From: Thiobacillus sp. UBA2487
GTDB lineage: Bacteria > Pseudomonadota > Gammaproteobacteria > Burkholderiales > Sulfuriferulaceae
Length of the DNA: 8,458 nt
Assembly: GCA_002341815.1 (NCBI GenBank)
Contig: DDOT01000047.1
Location: forward strand, 657 to 9,114
Direction: 5' to 3'
This document shows positions 1-7,157 of this stretch, piece by piece; position 1 is the first letter of the stretch, and each line of letters opens with the position of its first letter. A program made the position numbers and the translations under genes. The notes under the pieces are model-generated. The model had not been told where the DNA came from. It ran no database searches and was given only the letters and a program-made list of their open reading frames with translations.

Positions 1-1479
1 AATATAGGAAATTTCTTTCAGCTTGAGCGCGCCTTCCAACGCTATCGGGTAATGCATGCCACGCCCCAAAAACAAGGCATGATGTTTATTGGTAAACAAA
101 GCCGCCCAAGCGCTGATCGCGGGTTCCAATTCCAGCACTTTACCAACCGCTTGTGGCAATGCGCGCAATTCGTGCATCCAATGCGCTTCATGCGCATCAG
201 ACAAGCGCCCCTGCTGTTTGGCCAACAACAAGGTCAGCACAAACAACGCGGCCAATTGGGTGGTAAATGCCTTGGTTGAGGCCACCCCGACCTCCGGTCC
301 GGCTCGCGTAATGAAACGCAAACGCGACGCCCTTACCAGCGACGATTCCGGTACATTACAAATACACAGGGTTTTGTCATGACCCAACGCTTGTGCATGA
401 CGCAACGCCGCCAGGGTATCGGCGGTTTCCCCGGATTGAGACAAGGTGATTACCAAGGTTTGCGCGTCCGGGACGCTCTCACGATAGCGGTATTCGCTGG
501 CAATTTCGGCACGGCACGGCAAACCGACCAGCGCCTCAATCCAATAGGTAGCAACTAGCGCCGCATGAAAACTGGTGCCGCACGCCAAAAACAAAACCGA
601 TTTACACTGAGCAAAAACCTGCCCGGCTTCCGGCCCAAACAAACCGGGCACCAAATGCTCGCCCATCAACGCATCTTGCAGCGTATCGCTCAGGGCACGC
701 GGCTGTTCATGGATTTCTTTCTGCATAAAATGACGCCAAGGTCCCAGTTCAGCCATCTCGGCCGATAGCTCTGATTCCACGCTTTGTCGATCGACCTGAT
801 GGCCATCCACATCTTCAATGCGGATGCTTAGTAACCCGATGTCTGCCAGATCGCCATCTTCCAGATAAATGATGCGTTGGGTTACCGGCAATAAGGCGGA
901 AACGTCTGATGCAACAAAATTTTCTTCTATGCCCAGACCAATCAGCAACGGGCTGCCGCGACGTGCACAAACCAGGCGATGCGGAACCTGTTCTGCCATG
1001 ACCAGAATGGCGTACGTGCCTTGCAGCCGTTGAATGGTTTTACGCACGGCGAGGCTCAATTCCGTGGTATCTTGCAAATAATGATGCACCAGATGTGCAA
1101 TCACTTCGGTATCGGTTTGTGACTGAAACACGTAGCCTAAGGCTTGCAGTTCTGCGCGCAAATTCTCGTGATTTTCGATGATGCCGTTATGCACCACAGC
1201 CACCTGATCATGGCTGGTGTGCGGATGTGCATTGTCTTCGCTCGGCACGCCATGGGTGGCCCACCGGGTATGGGCGATGCCACATTCCCCTTCCAAATGC
1301 TGCTGACGCGCGGCCTCCGCCAAACTGGCCACCCGCCCGACACTACGCACACGCTGCAACCCCTGTTGATTGATCGCCAATCCGGCAGAATCATAACCGC
1401 GATATTCCAGCCGACGCAGTCCCTCCAGCAAAATCGGCACCACATTGCGTTGGGCAACCGCCCCAATCACGCCACACAT
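1..1479 (-). CDS. glmS: Glutamine--fructose-6-phosphate aminotransferase GlmS (isomerizing), C-terminus cut by left edge
   Basis: GlmS converts fructose-6-phosphate and glutamine to glucosamine-6-phosphate and glutamate in the cytoplasm, the first committed step toward UDP-GlcNAc. I translated the minus strand by hand: 493 codons stay open from the ATG at 1479-1477 to the window edge. The family has about 610 residues, so about 115 are missing from the end of the second sugar-isomerase (SIS) domain. The N-terminal glutaminase domain begins M-C-G-V-I-G-A-V, where Cys2 becomes the nucleophile after Met removal. It also shows R-G-Y-D-S-A-G, H-T-R-W-A-T-H-G (residues 70-77), H-N-G-I-I-E-N (97-103) and T-D-T-E (122-125). 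The isomerase half has A-C-G-T-S (299-303), S-Q-S-G-E-T (347-352) and V-A-S-T-K-A-F. Spacing matches E. coli GlmS closely, and I saw no frameshift. It lies 4 nt after glmU, so the two are probably cotranscribed and translationally linked. Confidence 0.97.
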   Translation of the reverse strand, partial: MCGVIGAVAQRNVVPILLEGLRRLEYRGYDSAGLAINQQGLQRVRSVGRVASLAEAARQQHLEGECGIAHTRWATHGVPSEDNAHPHTSHDQVAVVHNGIIENHENLRAELQALGYVFQSQTDTEVIAHLVHHYLQDTTELSLAVRKTIQRLQGTYAILVMAEQVPHRLVCARRGSPLLIGLGIEENFVASDVSALLPVTQRIIYLEDGDLADIGLLSIRIEDVDGHQVDRQSVESELSAEMAELGPWRHFMQKEIHEQPRALSDTLQDALMGEHLVPGLFGPEAGQVFAQCKSVLFLACGTSFHAALVATYWIEALVGLPCRAEIASEYRYRESVPDAQTLVITLSQSGETADTLAALRHAQALGHDKTLCICNVPESSLVRASRLRFITRAGPEVGVASTKAFTTQLAALFVLTLLLAKQQGRLSDAHEAHWMHELRALPQAVGKVLELEPAISAWAALFTNKHHALFLGRGMHYPIALEGALKLKEISYI

Positions 1480-1498
1480 GACTTTATTTTCCTTTTTT
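1480..1498 (-). promoter_or_regulatory. Ribosome binding site of glmS inside the glmU 3' end
   Basis: Read on the minus strand, the bases before the glmS ATG are AAAAAAGGAAAATAAAGTC. The AAGGAA core is a good Shine-Dalgarno match about 9 nt before the start. It lies in the last codons of glmU (lysine-rich tail) and across its TAA stop. This supports the chosen glmS start and a coupled glmU-glmS pair. The 4-nt gap leaves no room for a leader riboswitch. Confidence 0.75.
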
Positions 1499-2860
1499 GG
1501 TTGGTCGCACCCAAGTTGGGTGGGTGAGCTGACGGGCACGCGCAATACTCAGCTTGCCGGCCGGCGCATCTTTGTTGATGGTAGAGCCAGCCGCAATGGT
1601 AGCATCATCGCCGATGACCACGGGCGCTATCAGCTCGCTGCCTGAGCCGATAAACGCACCATTGCCTATCGTGGTGCGATATTTATTCACCCCGTCATAG
1701 TTCACCGTGATGGTGCCCGCACCAATATTGACGCCATGGCCGACCGTCGCATCACCAACATAAGACAGGTGATTGATTTTACTGCCATATTCAACCTGAC
1801 TGTTTTTAACTTCTACAAAATTACCGATATGAACGTGCGCTGCCAGACGGGTATCCGGACGGATTCTGGCAAACGGCCCAATGTGGGCATTTTCGCCAAT
1901 TTCTGCGCCATCCAGATGCGAAAAAGCGGACACTACAACGCCATCGCGAATAACCACATCTTTCAACACACAATGCGGTCCGATTCGCACATTATCACCC
2001 AGTTCTACCTGTCCGATAAACACGCACCCCACATCAATCGTCACATCCCGACCACACAGCAACAGTCCGCGCACATCAATGCGCGCCGGATCCATTAACG
2101 TCACACCGTCCTGCATCAGACGCGCGGCATGGCGACGCTGTAACGCCCGCTCAAGTTGCGCAAGTTGCCGTTTGTCATTCACCCCCAATACCTCGGTATC
2201 CTCATCGGGTTGCAAACTGACAATGCCCATGCCTTCTTCGGCGGCCATGCGCACGACATCGGTCAGGTAATACTCGCCCTGTTGATTATCATTGGCCAGC
2301 TCAGGTAACCAGCGGTGCAAATCGGCAGATGGAAATGCCATGACGCCGGTATTGATTTCGCGTATCCGACGTTGTTGATCGGTTGCGTCTTTTTCTTCCA
2401 CAATGCAGGCAATATTGCCATTATCGCTGCGAACAATACGTCCGTACCCGCTTGGTTCGTCCATGACAACGGTCAAAATCGCCAATTTGTCTTTACCCGC
2501 CAAATGCACCAATTTACGCAGGGTTTCAGTCTGCAACAACGGAACATCGCCATACAGCACCAAGGTCACCCCCTCGGTTCCCACGTGCGGCAATGCTTGC
2601 AAGGCAGCGTGCCCCGTGCCCAATTGTTCTGCCTGCTCAACCCAACGCACATCCCAATCGGCAAATGCGTGCAATACGTGCTCACCACCATGACCGTACA
2701 CCACTGTAATCGGATCCGCATTCAGGTCAATCGCCGTTTCCAGCACATACTGCAACATCGGTTTACCGGCAATCTGATGCAGCACCTTAGGCTGGGATGA
2801 GTGCATGCGCGTGCCTTTGCCAGCCGCCAAAATTATGACATTGAGTTCCTCAGCCACCAT
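1484..2860 (-). CDS. glmU: Bifunctional GlmU: N-acetylglucosamine-1-phosphate uridyltransferase / glucosamine-1-phosphate acetyltransferase
   Basis: GlmU acetylates glucosamine-1-phosphate and then transfers UMP from UTP to give UDP-N-acetylglucosamine, the precursor of peptidoglycan and lipopolysaccharide. It is cytoplasmic and trimeric in the family. The 458 residues match the usual ~456. The N-terminal nucleotidyltransferase domain shows L-A-A-G-K-G-T-R-M (11-19), P-K-V-L-H (24-28), Q-L-G-T-G-H (79-84), Y-G-D-V-P-L (103-108, Asp105 metal ligand), E-I-N-T-G (168-172) and Asn228. From about residue 255 the protein is a left-handed beta-helix of hexapeptide repeats. Acetyltransferase residues are all present at E. 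coli position plus one: Arg334, Lys352, His364 (catalytic), Tyr367, Asn378 and Lys393. One minor difference is G-T-I-T-V-N-Y-D-G, with Val where Cys is usual. The start is supported by AGGGGA just upstream, although the spacing is short. It heads the glmU-glmS unit and is divergent from dsbD. Confidence 0.97.
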   Translation of the reverse strand: MVAEELNVIILAAGKGTRMHSSQPKVLHQIAGKPMLQYVLETAIDLNADPITVVYGHGGEHVLHAFADWDVRWVEQAEQLGTGHAALQALPHVGTEGVTLVLYGDVPLLQTETLRKLVHLAGKDKLAILTVVMDEPSGYGRIVRSDNGNIACIVEEKDATDQQRRIREINTGVMAFPSADLHRWLPELANDNQQGEYYLTDVVRMAAEEGMGIVSLQPDEDTEVLGVNDKRQLAQLERALQRRHAARLMQDGVTLMDPARIDVRGLLLCGRDVTIDVGCVFIGQVELGDNVRIGPHCVLKDVVIRDGVVVSAFSHLDGAEIGENAHIGPFARIRPDTRLAAHVHIGNFVEVKNSQVEYGSKINHLSYVGDATVGHGVNIGAGTITVNYDGVNKYRTTIGNGAFIGSGSELIAPVVIGDDATIAAGSTINKDAPAGKLSIARARQLTHPTWVRPTKKGK

Positions 2861-2883
2861 TATCCCCTGTCGACTCGTCGATT

Positions 2884-2901
2884 ACGGGCATTATAGCCCG
2901 T
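2884..2901. repeat. Perfect inverted repeat centred on the glmU -10 element
   Basis: The sequence ACGGGC-ATTATA-GCCCGT has two perfect 6-bp arms (2884-2889 and 2896-2901) flanking the 6 bp that form the minus-strand TATAAT. It could be a repressor operator overlapping the promoter. It could also be a small hairpin near the start of the transcript, though it has no T tract like that of a terminator. The dyad is directly visible and its function is unknown. Confidence 0.4.
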
Positions 2902-2920
2902 CCATCCTGACTCCATGCAA
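2890..2920 (-). promoter_or_regulatory. Putative glmU-glmS promoter
   Basis: On the minus strand a perfect sigma70-type -10 hexamer TATAAT occupies 2895-2890. The best upstream -35 candidate is TTGCAT at 2920-2915, which is imperfect and separated by a long 19-nt spacer. A transcript would start near 2883, giving a leader of roughly 23 nt that contains the AGGGGA ribosome binding site before the glmU ATG. The -10 match is seen directly, but its use as a promoter is inferred. Confidence 0.45.
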
Positions 2921-2940
2921 GGATAACGAAGGTCATGGAA

Positions 2941-2968
2941 TTAATCTGCACGTTTTCCGTCATATAAT
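2941..2968 (+). promoter_or_regulatory. Putative dsbD promoter
   Basis: A perfect TATAAT lies at 2963-2968 on the plus strand. A weak -35 candidate TTAATC lies at 2941-2946 with a 16-nt spacer. Transcription would begin around 2975, leaving about 43 nt before the preferred dsbD start at 3018. An ATG at 2979 would be almost leaderless, which is one reason to prefer 3018. The -10 is itself flanked by TTTTCC (2953-2958) and GGAAAA (2970-2975). Promoter function is inferred. Confidence 0.4.
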
Positions 2969-3006
2969 AGGAAAAATAATGGCTGTTGATATGCTCAACA
3001 GGTTAA

Positions 3007-3011
3007 CGGAG
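3007..3011 (+). promoter_or_regulatory. Ribosome binding site deciding the dsbD start
   Basis: CGGAG, preceded by A, sits 6 nt before the ATG at 3018 and matches Shine-Dalgarno spacing. That ATG begins a compact signal peptide. A competing TAGGAAA at about 2969-2975 precedes the in-frame ATG at 2979, but that region overlaps the likely promoter and transcription start. Confidence 0.55.
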
Positions 3012-3017
3012 TATGGT

Positions 3018-4760
3018 ATGCGTTTTTTACAATATTTATTTATGTTGATCGTGTTGAGCATGCAACCCGTGCTTGCCGATGCGTTTCTTGACCCCTCACA
3101 AGCCTTCGTTTACTCAGCCAAACGCCTGGATGCTACCCATATCGAGGTTGATTGGGTTATCGCAGACCATTGCTTTTTGTATCGCGATAAATTGCAGTTT
3201 ACCTTGCATGGCGCAACAGCAGGTGCGCCGCAACTACCTGAGGCAGAGGTACGAAATGATCCGGTAATGGGTCGAGAAATGATTTATCAACATGCGCTCC
3301 GCGTGATATTGCCATTCACCCACCCGACAACAACACCTTTATCGCTCGAAGCCAGTGCACAAGGCTGCTCTGATCAAGGCATTTGCTATGCCCCCATCCA
3401 TTACCACACCGATTTTTCAAGTGGCGATATCGATCAAACGCAACCAAACGAAACGACGCAGCCCCCCCCATTACATGATATGACCGCCTTGCTTGAGCAC
3501 GGCTCTTTGCTCAGTGCTTTAATTGCATTTTTTGTGGCCGGACTGTTGTTGTCTTTAACCCCTTGTGTATTTCCGATGATTCCCATTCTTTCGGGGATTA
3601 TCGTTGGCCAGCGGCATCACAGCCGACTCGGATCGTTTATGCTGTCACTATCCTACGTCATCGGCATGTCGTTAACCTACTCGCTGGCGGGGGTTGCGGC
3701 AGCCTTATCAGGCACCCTGATCTCCAACAGCTTGCAAAACCCGATGGTTCTCGGCACGGTAGCCATATTGTTTGTGCTGTTGTCATTATCCATGTTTGGA
3801 CTTTACGAATTACAGTTGCCCGCCAGCGTGCAGACCCGCTTTTCCGGTATGTCCAACCGGTTTCAAGGCGGGCATTTACTGGGCACTTTTCTGATGGGCG
3901 CTATTTCCGCATTGATTGTCGGCCCTTGTGTTGCACCACCACTGGCCGCTGCACTCACCTGGATCGCTAAAACCGGTAATGTCTGGCTGGGTGGCAGCGC
4001 ACTGTTCGCTTTATCCATCGGCATGGGAGCACCGTTGTTACTGATAGGCTTGACGTCAGGTTCTGTATTGCCCCGTGCCGGCACCTGGATGAACGGTATT
4101 CGTCAATTATTTGGCGTCTTGATGCTAGGTGTAGCCATCTGGCTCATCAGTCCGTTGCTTGCGCCGGTTATCCGCATGATGCTCTGGGCTGCATTGTTCA
4201 TTGTATCGGGGGTTGCCTGGCATGCCATCGACCCCTTGCCCACCCATGCCACCGGCTGGCAACGTTTGTGGAAGGGCATTTCCCTGATTGTATTGATCAC
4301 GGGAATTTCATTATGGGTTGGCGCGTTATCTGGATCCCGTGATTTGCTGCACCCCCTGTCAGCGCTTGCCCAAACGAGGGCCACAGCAATTCCGACCGAC
4401 AAAATGCCGGATTTTGTCTTGGTCCATAGCCAGGACGAACTGCAAAAGGCACTCGCGTCAGACGATTCTCGTCCGGTTTTACTCGATTTCTATGCTGATT
4501 GGTGTGTGTCATGCAAGGAAATGGATAGCACGACCCTGCAAGAACCTGCTGTCATGCAAGCCTTGTCTGCTTACCATCTGATACGCGTTGACCTGACCGG
4601 TAACACGCCAGATGAAGACGCGCTACGCAAGCAATATGGCATTTTCGGCCCACCGGCCATGCTTCATATCGATAAGGACGGACACGTGCTTGGTGAGCCG
4701 CTCAACGGTCTGCAGCCCGCTGAAGTCGTCTTGCCCTTTCTCGAACAACCCGTTCATTGA
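3018..4760 (+). CDS. dsbD: Thiol:disulfide interchange protein DsbD
   Basis: DsbD carries electrons from cytoplasmic thioredoxin across the inner membrane to periplasmic partners such as DsbC, DsbG and cytochrome c maturation factors. With the start at 3018 it has 580 residues, close to the E. coli precursor (565). Residues 1-20 look like a signal peptide ending V-L-A, with cleavage before Asp21. The periplasmic alpha domain (about 21-145) carries the cysteine pair G-C-S-D-Q-G-I-C (Cys117, Cys123). A Pro/Thr-rich linker follows. The membrane domain has about eight hydrophobic segments (about 163-437) with Cys183 in L-T-P-C-V-F-P and Cys304 in V-G-P-C-V-A-P. The C-terminal thioredoxin domain (about 462-580) has A-D-W-C-V-S-C-K (Cys496, Cys499). 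All six transport cysteines are present. Oddities are an extra Cys52 and a non-aromatic cap loop (81-85). The reading frame is open back to 2805, but that stretch overlaps glmU antisense and lacks family features. An ATG at 2979 is the main alternative start. Confidence 0.95.
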   Translation: MRFLQYLFMLIVLSMQPVLADAFLDPSQAFVYSAKRLDATHIEVDWVIADHCFLYRDKLQFTLHGATAGAPQLPEAEVRNDPVMGREMIYQHALRVILPFTHPTTTPLSLEASAQGCSDQGICYAPIHYHTDFSSGDIDQTQPNETTQPPPLHDMTALLEHGSLLSALIAFFVAGLLLSLTPCVFPMIPILSGIIVGQRHHSRLGSFMLSLSYVIGMSLTYSLAGVAAALSGTLISNSLQNPMVLGTVAILFVLLSLSMFGLYELQLPASVQTRFSGMSNRFQGGHLLGTFLMGAISALIVGPCVAPPLAAALTWIAKTGNVWLGGSALFALSIGMGAPLLLIGLTSGSVLPRAGTWMNGIRQLFGVLMLGVAIWLISPLLAPVIRMMLWAALFIVSGVAWHAIDPLPTHATGWQRLWKGISLIVLITGISLWVGALSGSRDLLHPLSALAQTRATAIPTDKMPDFVLVHSQDELQKALASDDSRPVLLDFYADWCVSCKEMDSTTLQEPAVMQALSAYHLIRVDLTGNTPDEDALRKQYGIFGPPAMLHIDKDGHVLGEPLNGLQPAEVVLPFLEQPVH

Positions 4761-4846
4761 TTATTTGCGCTTTCAGTAACGCATAAATTGGGTCAGCTTG
4801 CCAGAATTTCTGGACATTACCGGCGATTTTCGGCAAACTTGCGCCT
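4761..4846. other. dsbD-aroQ intergenic gap with a 13-bp palindrome
   Basis: This 86-bp gap has no convincing terminator, since no GC-rich stem is followed by T residues. No clear promoter hexamer pair is visible either. It contains a perfect palindrome CCAGAA-T-TTCTGG at 4801-4813, about 34 nt before the aroQ start, which could be a regulator binding site. Readthrough from dsbD into aroQ is therefore possible but not shown. Confidence 0.35.
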
Positions 4847-5356
4847 ATGATTCACATTGACAACAACAACCTCGGCAACTTGCGTATTCTGGTTCTGAAT
4901 GGCCCGAATCTGAATATGTTAGGTGTTCGTGAACCTGCCGTGTATGGTGTCACGACCTTGGCCGATATTTCTTCAACCTTGTCTCGACTTGCTGCCGAGC
5001 AAGGATGTTTGCTGGATTTTTTCCAGACCAATGATGAAGCTGCCCTGATTGATCGCATTCATCAGGCACATGGTTGCTTTGATCATATCATCATCAACCC
5101 GGCCGCATGGACACACACCAGCATCGCATTACGCGATGCTTTATCTGCCGTCAATATTCCATTCATTGAAGTGCACCTGTCCAATATCTCCCGTCGCGAA
5201 TCTTTCAGACACCACTCATGGTTCAGTGACATCGCGCAGGCGGTGATAAGTGGTTGTGGCGCGGATGGCTATCGGCTGGCACTGTCTCATATTCTTTTTA
5301 CACATTCCCAAAAGGCTTTAATCCATGGATCTGCGCAAACTCAAAAAGCTGATTGA
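4847..5356 (+). CDS. aroQ: Type II 3-dehydroquinate dehydratase AroQ
   Basis: AroQ removes water from 3-dehydroquinate to give 3-dehydroshikimate, the third step of the shikimate pathway to aromatic amino acids. The type II enzyme is a small cytoplasmic dodecamer. The motifs [14 protein letters not shown] (17-30), N-P-A-A-W-T-H-T-S (84-92) and E-V-H-L-S-N (108-113) identify it. Catalytic residues align with the Mycobacterium tuberculosis enzyme at a constant offset of nine: Arg28, Tyr33, Asn84, His90, His110 and Arg121. At 169 residues it is longer than the usual 145-150. About eight or nine extra residues precede the first strand, and a polar tail of about 15 follows. No strong ribosome binding site precedes the ATG at 4847. 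A TTG at 4880 would give a more typical N-terminus but has no better site. The last 32 nt overlap accB in another frame. Confidence 0.95.
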   Translation: MIHIDNNNLGNLRILVLNGPNLNMLGVREPAVYGVTTLADISSTLSRLAAEQGCLLDFFQTNDEAALIDRIHQAHGCFDHIIINPAAWTHTSIALRDALSAVNIPFIEVHLSNISRRESFRHHSWFSDIAQAVISGCGADGYRLALSHILFTHSQKALIHGSAQTQKAD

Positions 5357-5786
5357 TCTGGTCGAAGAGTCCGGTATCGCTGAACTCGAAATAACGGAAG
5401 GCGAAGAAAAAGTCAGAATTTCCCGGCAGTTGATGACCGGCAACATGCCAATGTATGCACCCGCACCTTATATGCAGGCTGCCAGCGCACCAGCGGCACC
5501 CATGGTCGCTGCGACCACGGCCGCAGCAGCGTCTGTTGAGCCTGTCATCGAAGGCCATGTGGTTAAATCACCAATGGTAGGCACGTTCTACCGGGCTCCC
5601 AATCCCGAAGCCAAGGCATTCGTCGAAGTCGGTCAATCCGTCACGATGGGCCAAACCCTGTGTATCATTGAGGCCATGAAGCTACTCAATGAAATTGAAA
5701 GCGACCACGCTGGCGTCGTCAAGGCTATTCTGGTTGAAAATGGTCAGCCGGTCGAGTACGGCGAACCCCTTTTCATTATCGGCTGA
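5325..5786 (+). CDS. accB: Biotin carboxyl carrier protein of acetyl-CoA carboxylase AccB (BCCP)
   Basis: AccB carries the biotin that AccC carboxylates and that the AccAD carboxyltransferase uses to make malonyl-CoA for fatty acid synthesis. The 153 residues match the family (E. coli 156). The N-terminus [10 protein letters not shown] and the segment to about 37 form the usual N-terminal domain. An Ala/Pro/Met-rich flexible linker spans about 38-75. The biotinyl domain (76-153) has the thumb region G-T-F-Y-R-A-P-N-P (86-94) and [10 protein letters not shown], in which Lys119 is the biotinylation site. The ribosome binding site AAAAGG at 5310-5315 lies within aroQ, 9 nt before the ATG. The start is inside aroQ, and accC follows 13 nt after the stop, as in the classic accBC pair. 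Confidence 0.97.
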   Translation: MDLRKLKKLIDLVEESGIAELEITEGEEKVRISRQLMTGNMPMYAPAPYMQAASAPAAPMVAATTAAAASVEPVIEGHVVKSPMVGTFYRAPNPEAKAFVEVGQSVTMGQTLCIIEAMKLLNEIESDHAGVVKAILVENGQPVEYGEPLFIIG

Positions 5787-5799
5787 TTGCAGGTATTCC

Positions 5800-7152
5800 A
5801 TGTTTGAAAAAATACTGATTGCCAATCCTGGCGAAATTGCCCTGCGCATTCAACGCGCTTGCCGCGAAATGGGTATTCGTACCGTTGCCGTTCACTCTGA
5901 AGCCGATGCGGATGCCAAATATGTCAAACTCGCTGACGAATCTGTCTGCATCGGTCCTGCTGCATCGGCCAAAAGCTACTTGAATGTCCCCGCCATCATC
6001 AGCGCAGCCGAATTGACGGATGCCGAGGCGATTCATCCGGGCTACGGTTTTCTGTCCGAAAATGCCGACTTTGCTGAACGTGTAGAATCTTCCGGTTTCG
6101 TTTTTATCGGACCGCGCCCCGAAACCATTCGCCTGATGGGCGACAAGGTGTCTGCCAAAGATGCAATGAAGGCTGCCGGCGTACCTTGCGTTCCGGGTTC
6201 TGATGGCGCTTTACCCGAGGACCCCGAACAAATTCGCGCCATCGCAGCATCTATCGGGTACCCAATCATTGTCAAAGCGGCTGGTGGTGGTGGTGGACGC
6301 GGCATGCGGGTTGTTCACACCGAAGGTGCTTTGCTGAACGCGGTTGCGATGACACGTGCCGAGGCACAATCTGCGTTTGGTAATCCCGTGGTGTATATGG
6401 AGCGTTTTTTGCAGCGCCCCCGCCACATTGAAATTCAGATTTTGGCCGACCAGCAAGGCCATGCCGTCCACTTGGGTGAACGGGATTGCTCCATGCAGCG
6501 CCGCCATCAAAAAATCATGGAAGAAGCGCCAGCACCGGGTCTGGCTCGCGAATTACGCGATCAGATCGGCAATCGTTGCGCTGAAGCCTGCCGTAAAATC
6601 GGCTATCGCGGTGCCGGTACATTTGAGTTTCTATATGAAGACGGCGAGTTCTTTTTCATTGAAATGAATACGCGCGTTCAGGTGGAACATCCTGTGACTG
6701 AACTGATTACCGGCATTGATATTGTGCAGGAACAAATTCGTATCGCGGCTGATTTACCGTTACCATTTACGCAAGATGAAATCCAGTTTCGCGGGCATGC
6801 AATTGAATGCCGTGTCAATGCTGAGCATCCTTATACCTTTATTCCATCGCCGGGACGGATCACAGCCTATCACACGCCTGGCGGGCCCGGAATTCGGGTC
6901 GATTCTCATGTCTACCAAAACTATGTTGTGCCATCGCATTATGATTCCATGATCGGCAAACTGCTGGCGCATGGCGCGACTCGTGATCAGGCTATTGCAA
7001 GAATGCGAATTGCACTGATGGAAACGGTTGTCGAAGGCGTAAATACCAACATTGCGCTGCATCAGGATTTGTTGGCCGATCAGAATGTGATCGCTGGCGG
7101 CACCAGCATTCATTACCTTGAACAAAAGCTTGCTAAATCAGGTAGCAATTAA
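5800..7152 (+). CDS. accC: Biotin carboxylase subunit AccC of acetyl-CoA carboxylase
   Basis: AccC uses ATP and bicarbonate to carboxylate biotin on AccB. The start at 5800 gives 450 residues (E. coli 449), is preceded by CAGG at a proper distance, and begins M-F-E-K-I-L-I-A-N. The frame is open back to 5689, but that part only shadows accB. The pre-ATP-grasp domain covers about 1-115. The ATP-grasp domain has the glycine loop [11 protein letters not shown] (159-169), and the biotin carboxylase C-terminal domain begins at about 335. Active-site residues fall at E. coli numbers without shift: Lys116, Lys159, His209, Gln233, His236, Lys238, Glu276, Glu288, Asn290, Arg292 and Arg338. One striking difference is residue 10, which is Pro (codon CCT, 5827-5829) in I-A-N-P-G-E-I-A, where the family nearly always has Arg. 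Everything else looks intact, so I treat it as a functional gene with a variant or a sequence error. Confidence 0.97.
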   Translation: MFEKILIANPGEIALRIQRACREMGIRTVAVHSEADADAKYVKLADESVCIGPAASAKSYLNVPAIISAAELTDAEAIHPGYGFLSENADFAERVESSGFVFIGPRPETIRLMGDKVSAKDAMKAAGVPCVPGSDGALPEDPEQIRAIAASIGYPIIVKAAGGGGGRGMRVVHTEGALLNAVAMTRAEAQSAFGNPVVYMERFLQRPRHIEIQILADQQGHAVHLGERDCSMQRRHQKIMEEAPAPGLARELRDQIGNRCAEACRKIGYRGAGTFEFLYEDGEFFFIEMNTRVQVEHPVTELITGIDIVQEQIRIAADLPLPFTQDEIQFRGHAIECRVNAEHPYTFIPSPGRITAYHTPGGPGIRVDSHVYQNYVVPSHYDSMIGKLLAHGATRDQAIARMRIALMETVVEGVNTNIALHQDLLADQNVIAGGTSIHYLEQKLAKSGSN

Positions 7153-7157
7153 CGCAT

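Noticed and set aside
1480..1483. glmS ribozyme or leader riboswitch
   Set aside because: Only 4 nt separate the glmU stop from the glmS ATG, so there is no untranslated leader. The known ribozyme is a feature of Gram-positive glmS leaders.
2315..2800. 161-codon plus-strand open frame opposite glmU
   Set aside because: It lies wholly antisense to well-conserved glmU codons, has no recognisable motif, and is explained by codon use on the other strand. The same holds for the plus-strand frames at 1144-1527, 1736-2098 and 1881-2270.
2805..3017. Upstream in-frame extension of dsbD
   Set aside because: The frame is open, but the segment overlaps glmU antisense and the intergenic promoters. It would place a long non-signal sequence before an obvious signal peptide at 3018.
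4761..4846. Rho-independent terminator after dsbD
   Set aside because: No GC-rich stem followed by T residues is present. The only palindrome (4801-4813) is short and followed by ACATTACC.
5689..5799. Upstream in-frame extension of accC
   Set aside because: It only reads accB in another frame. The family N-terminus begins at the ATG at 5800, which has its own ribosome binding site.
6280..6298. GGT trinucleotide run resembling a microsatellite
   Set aside because: It encodes the conserved glycine-rich ATP-binding loop of AccC, so protein function explains it.
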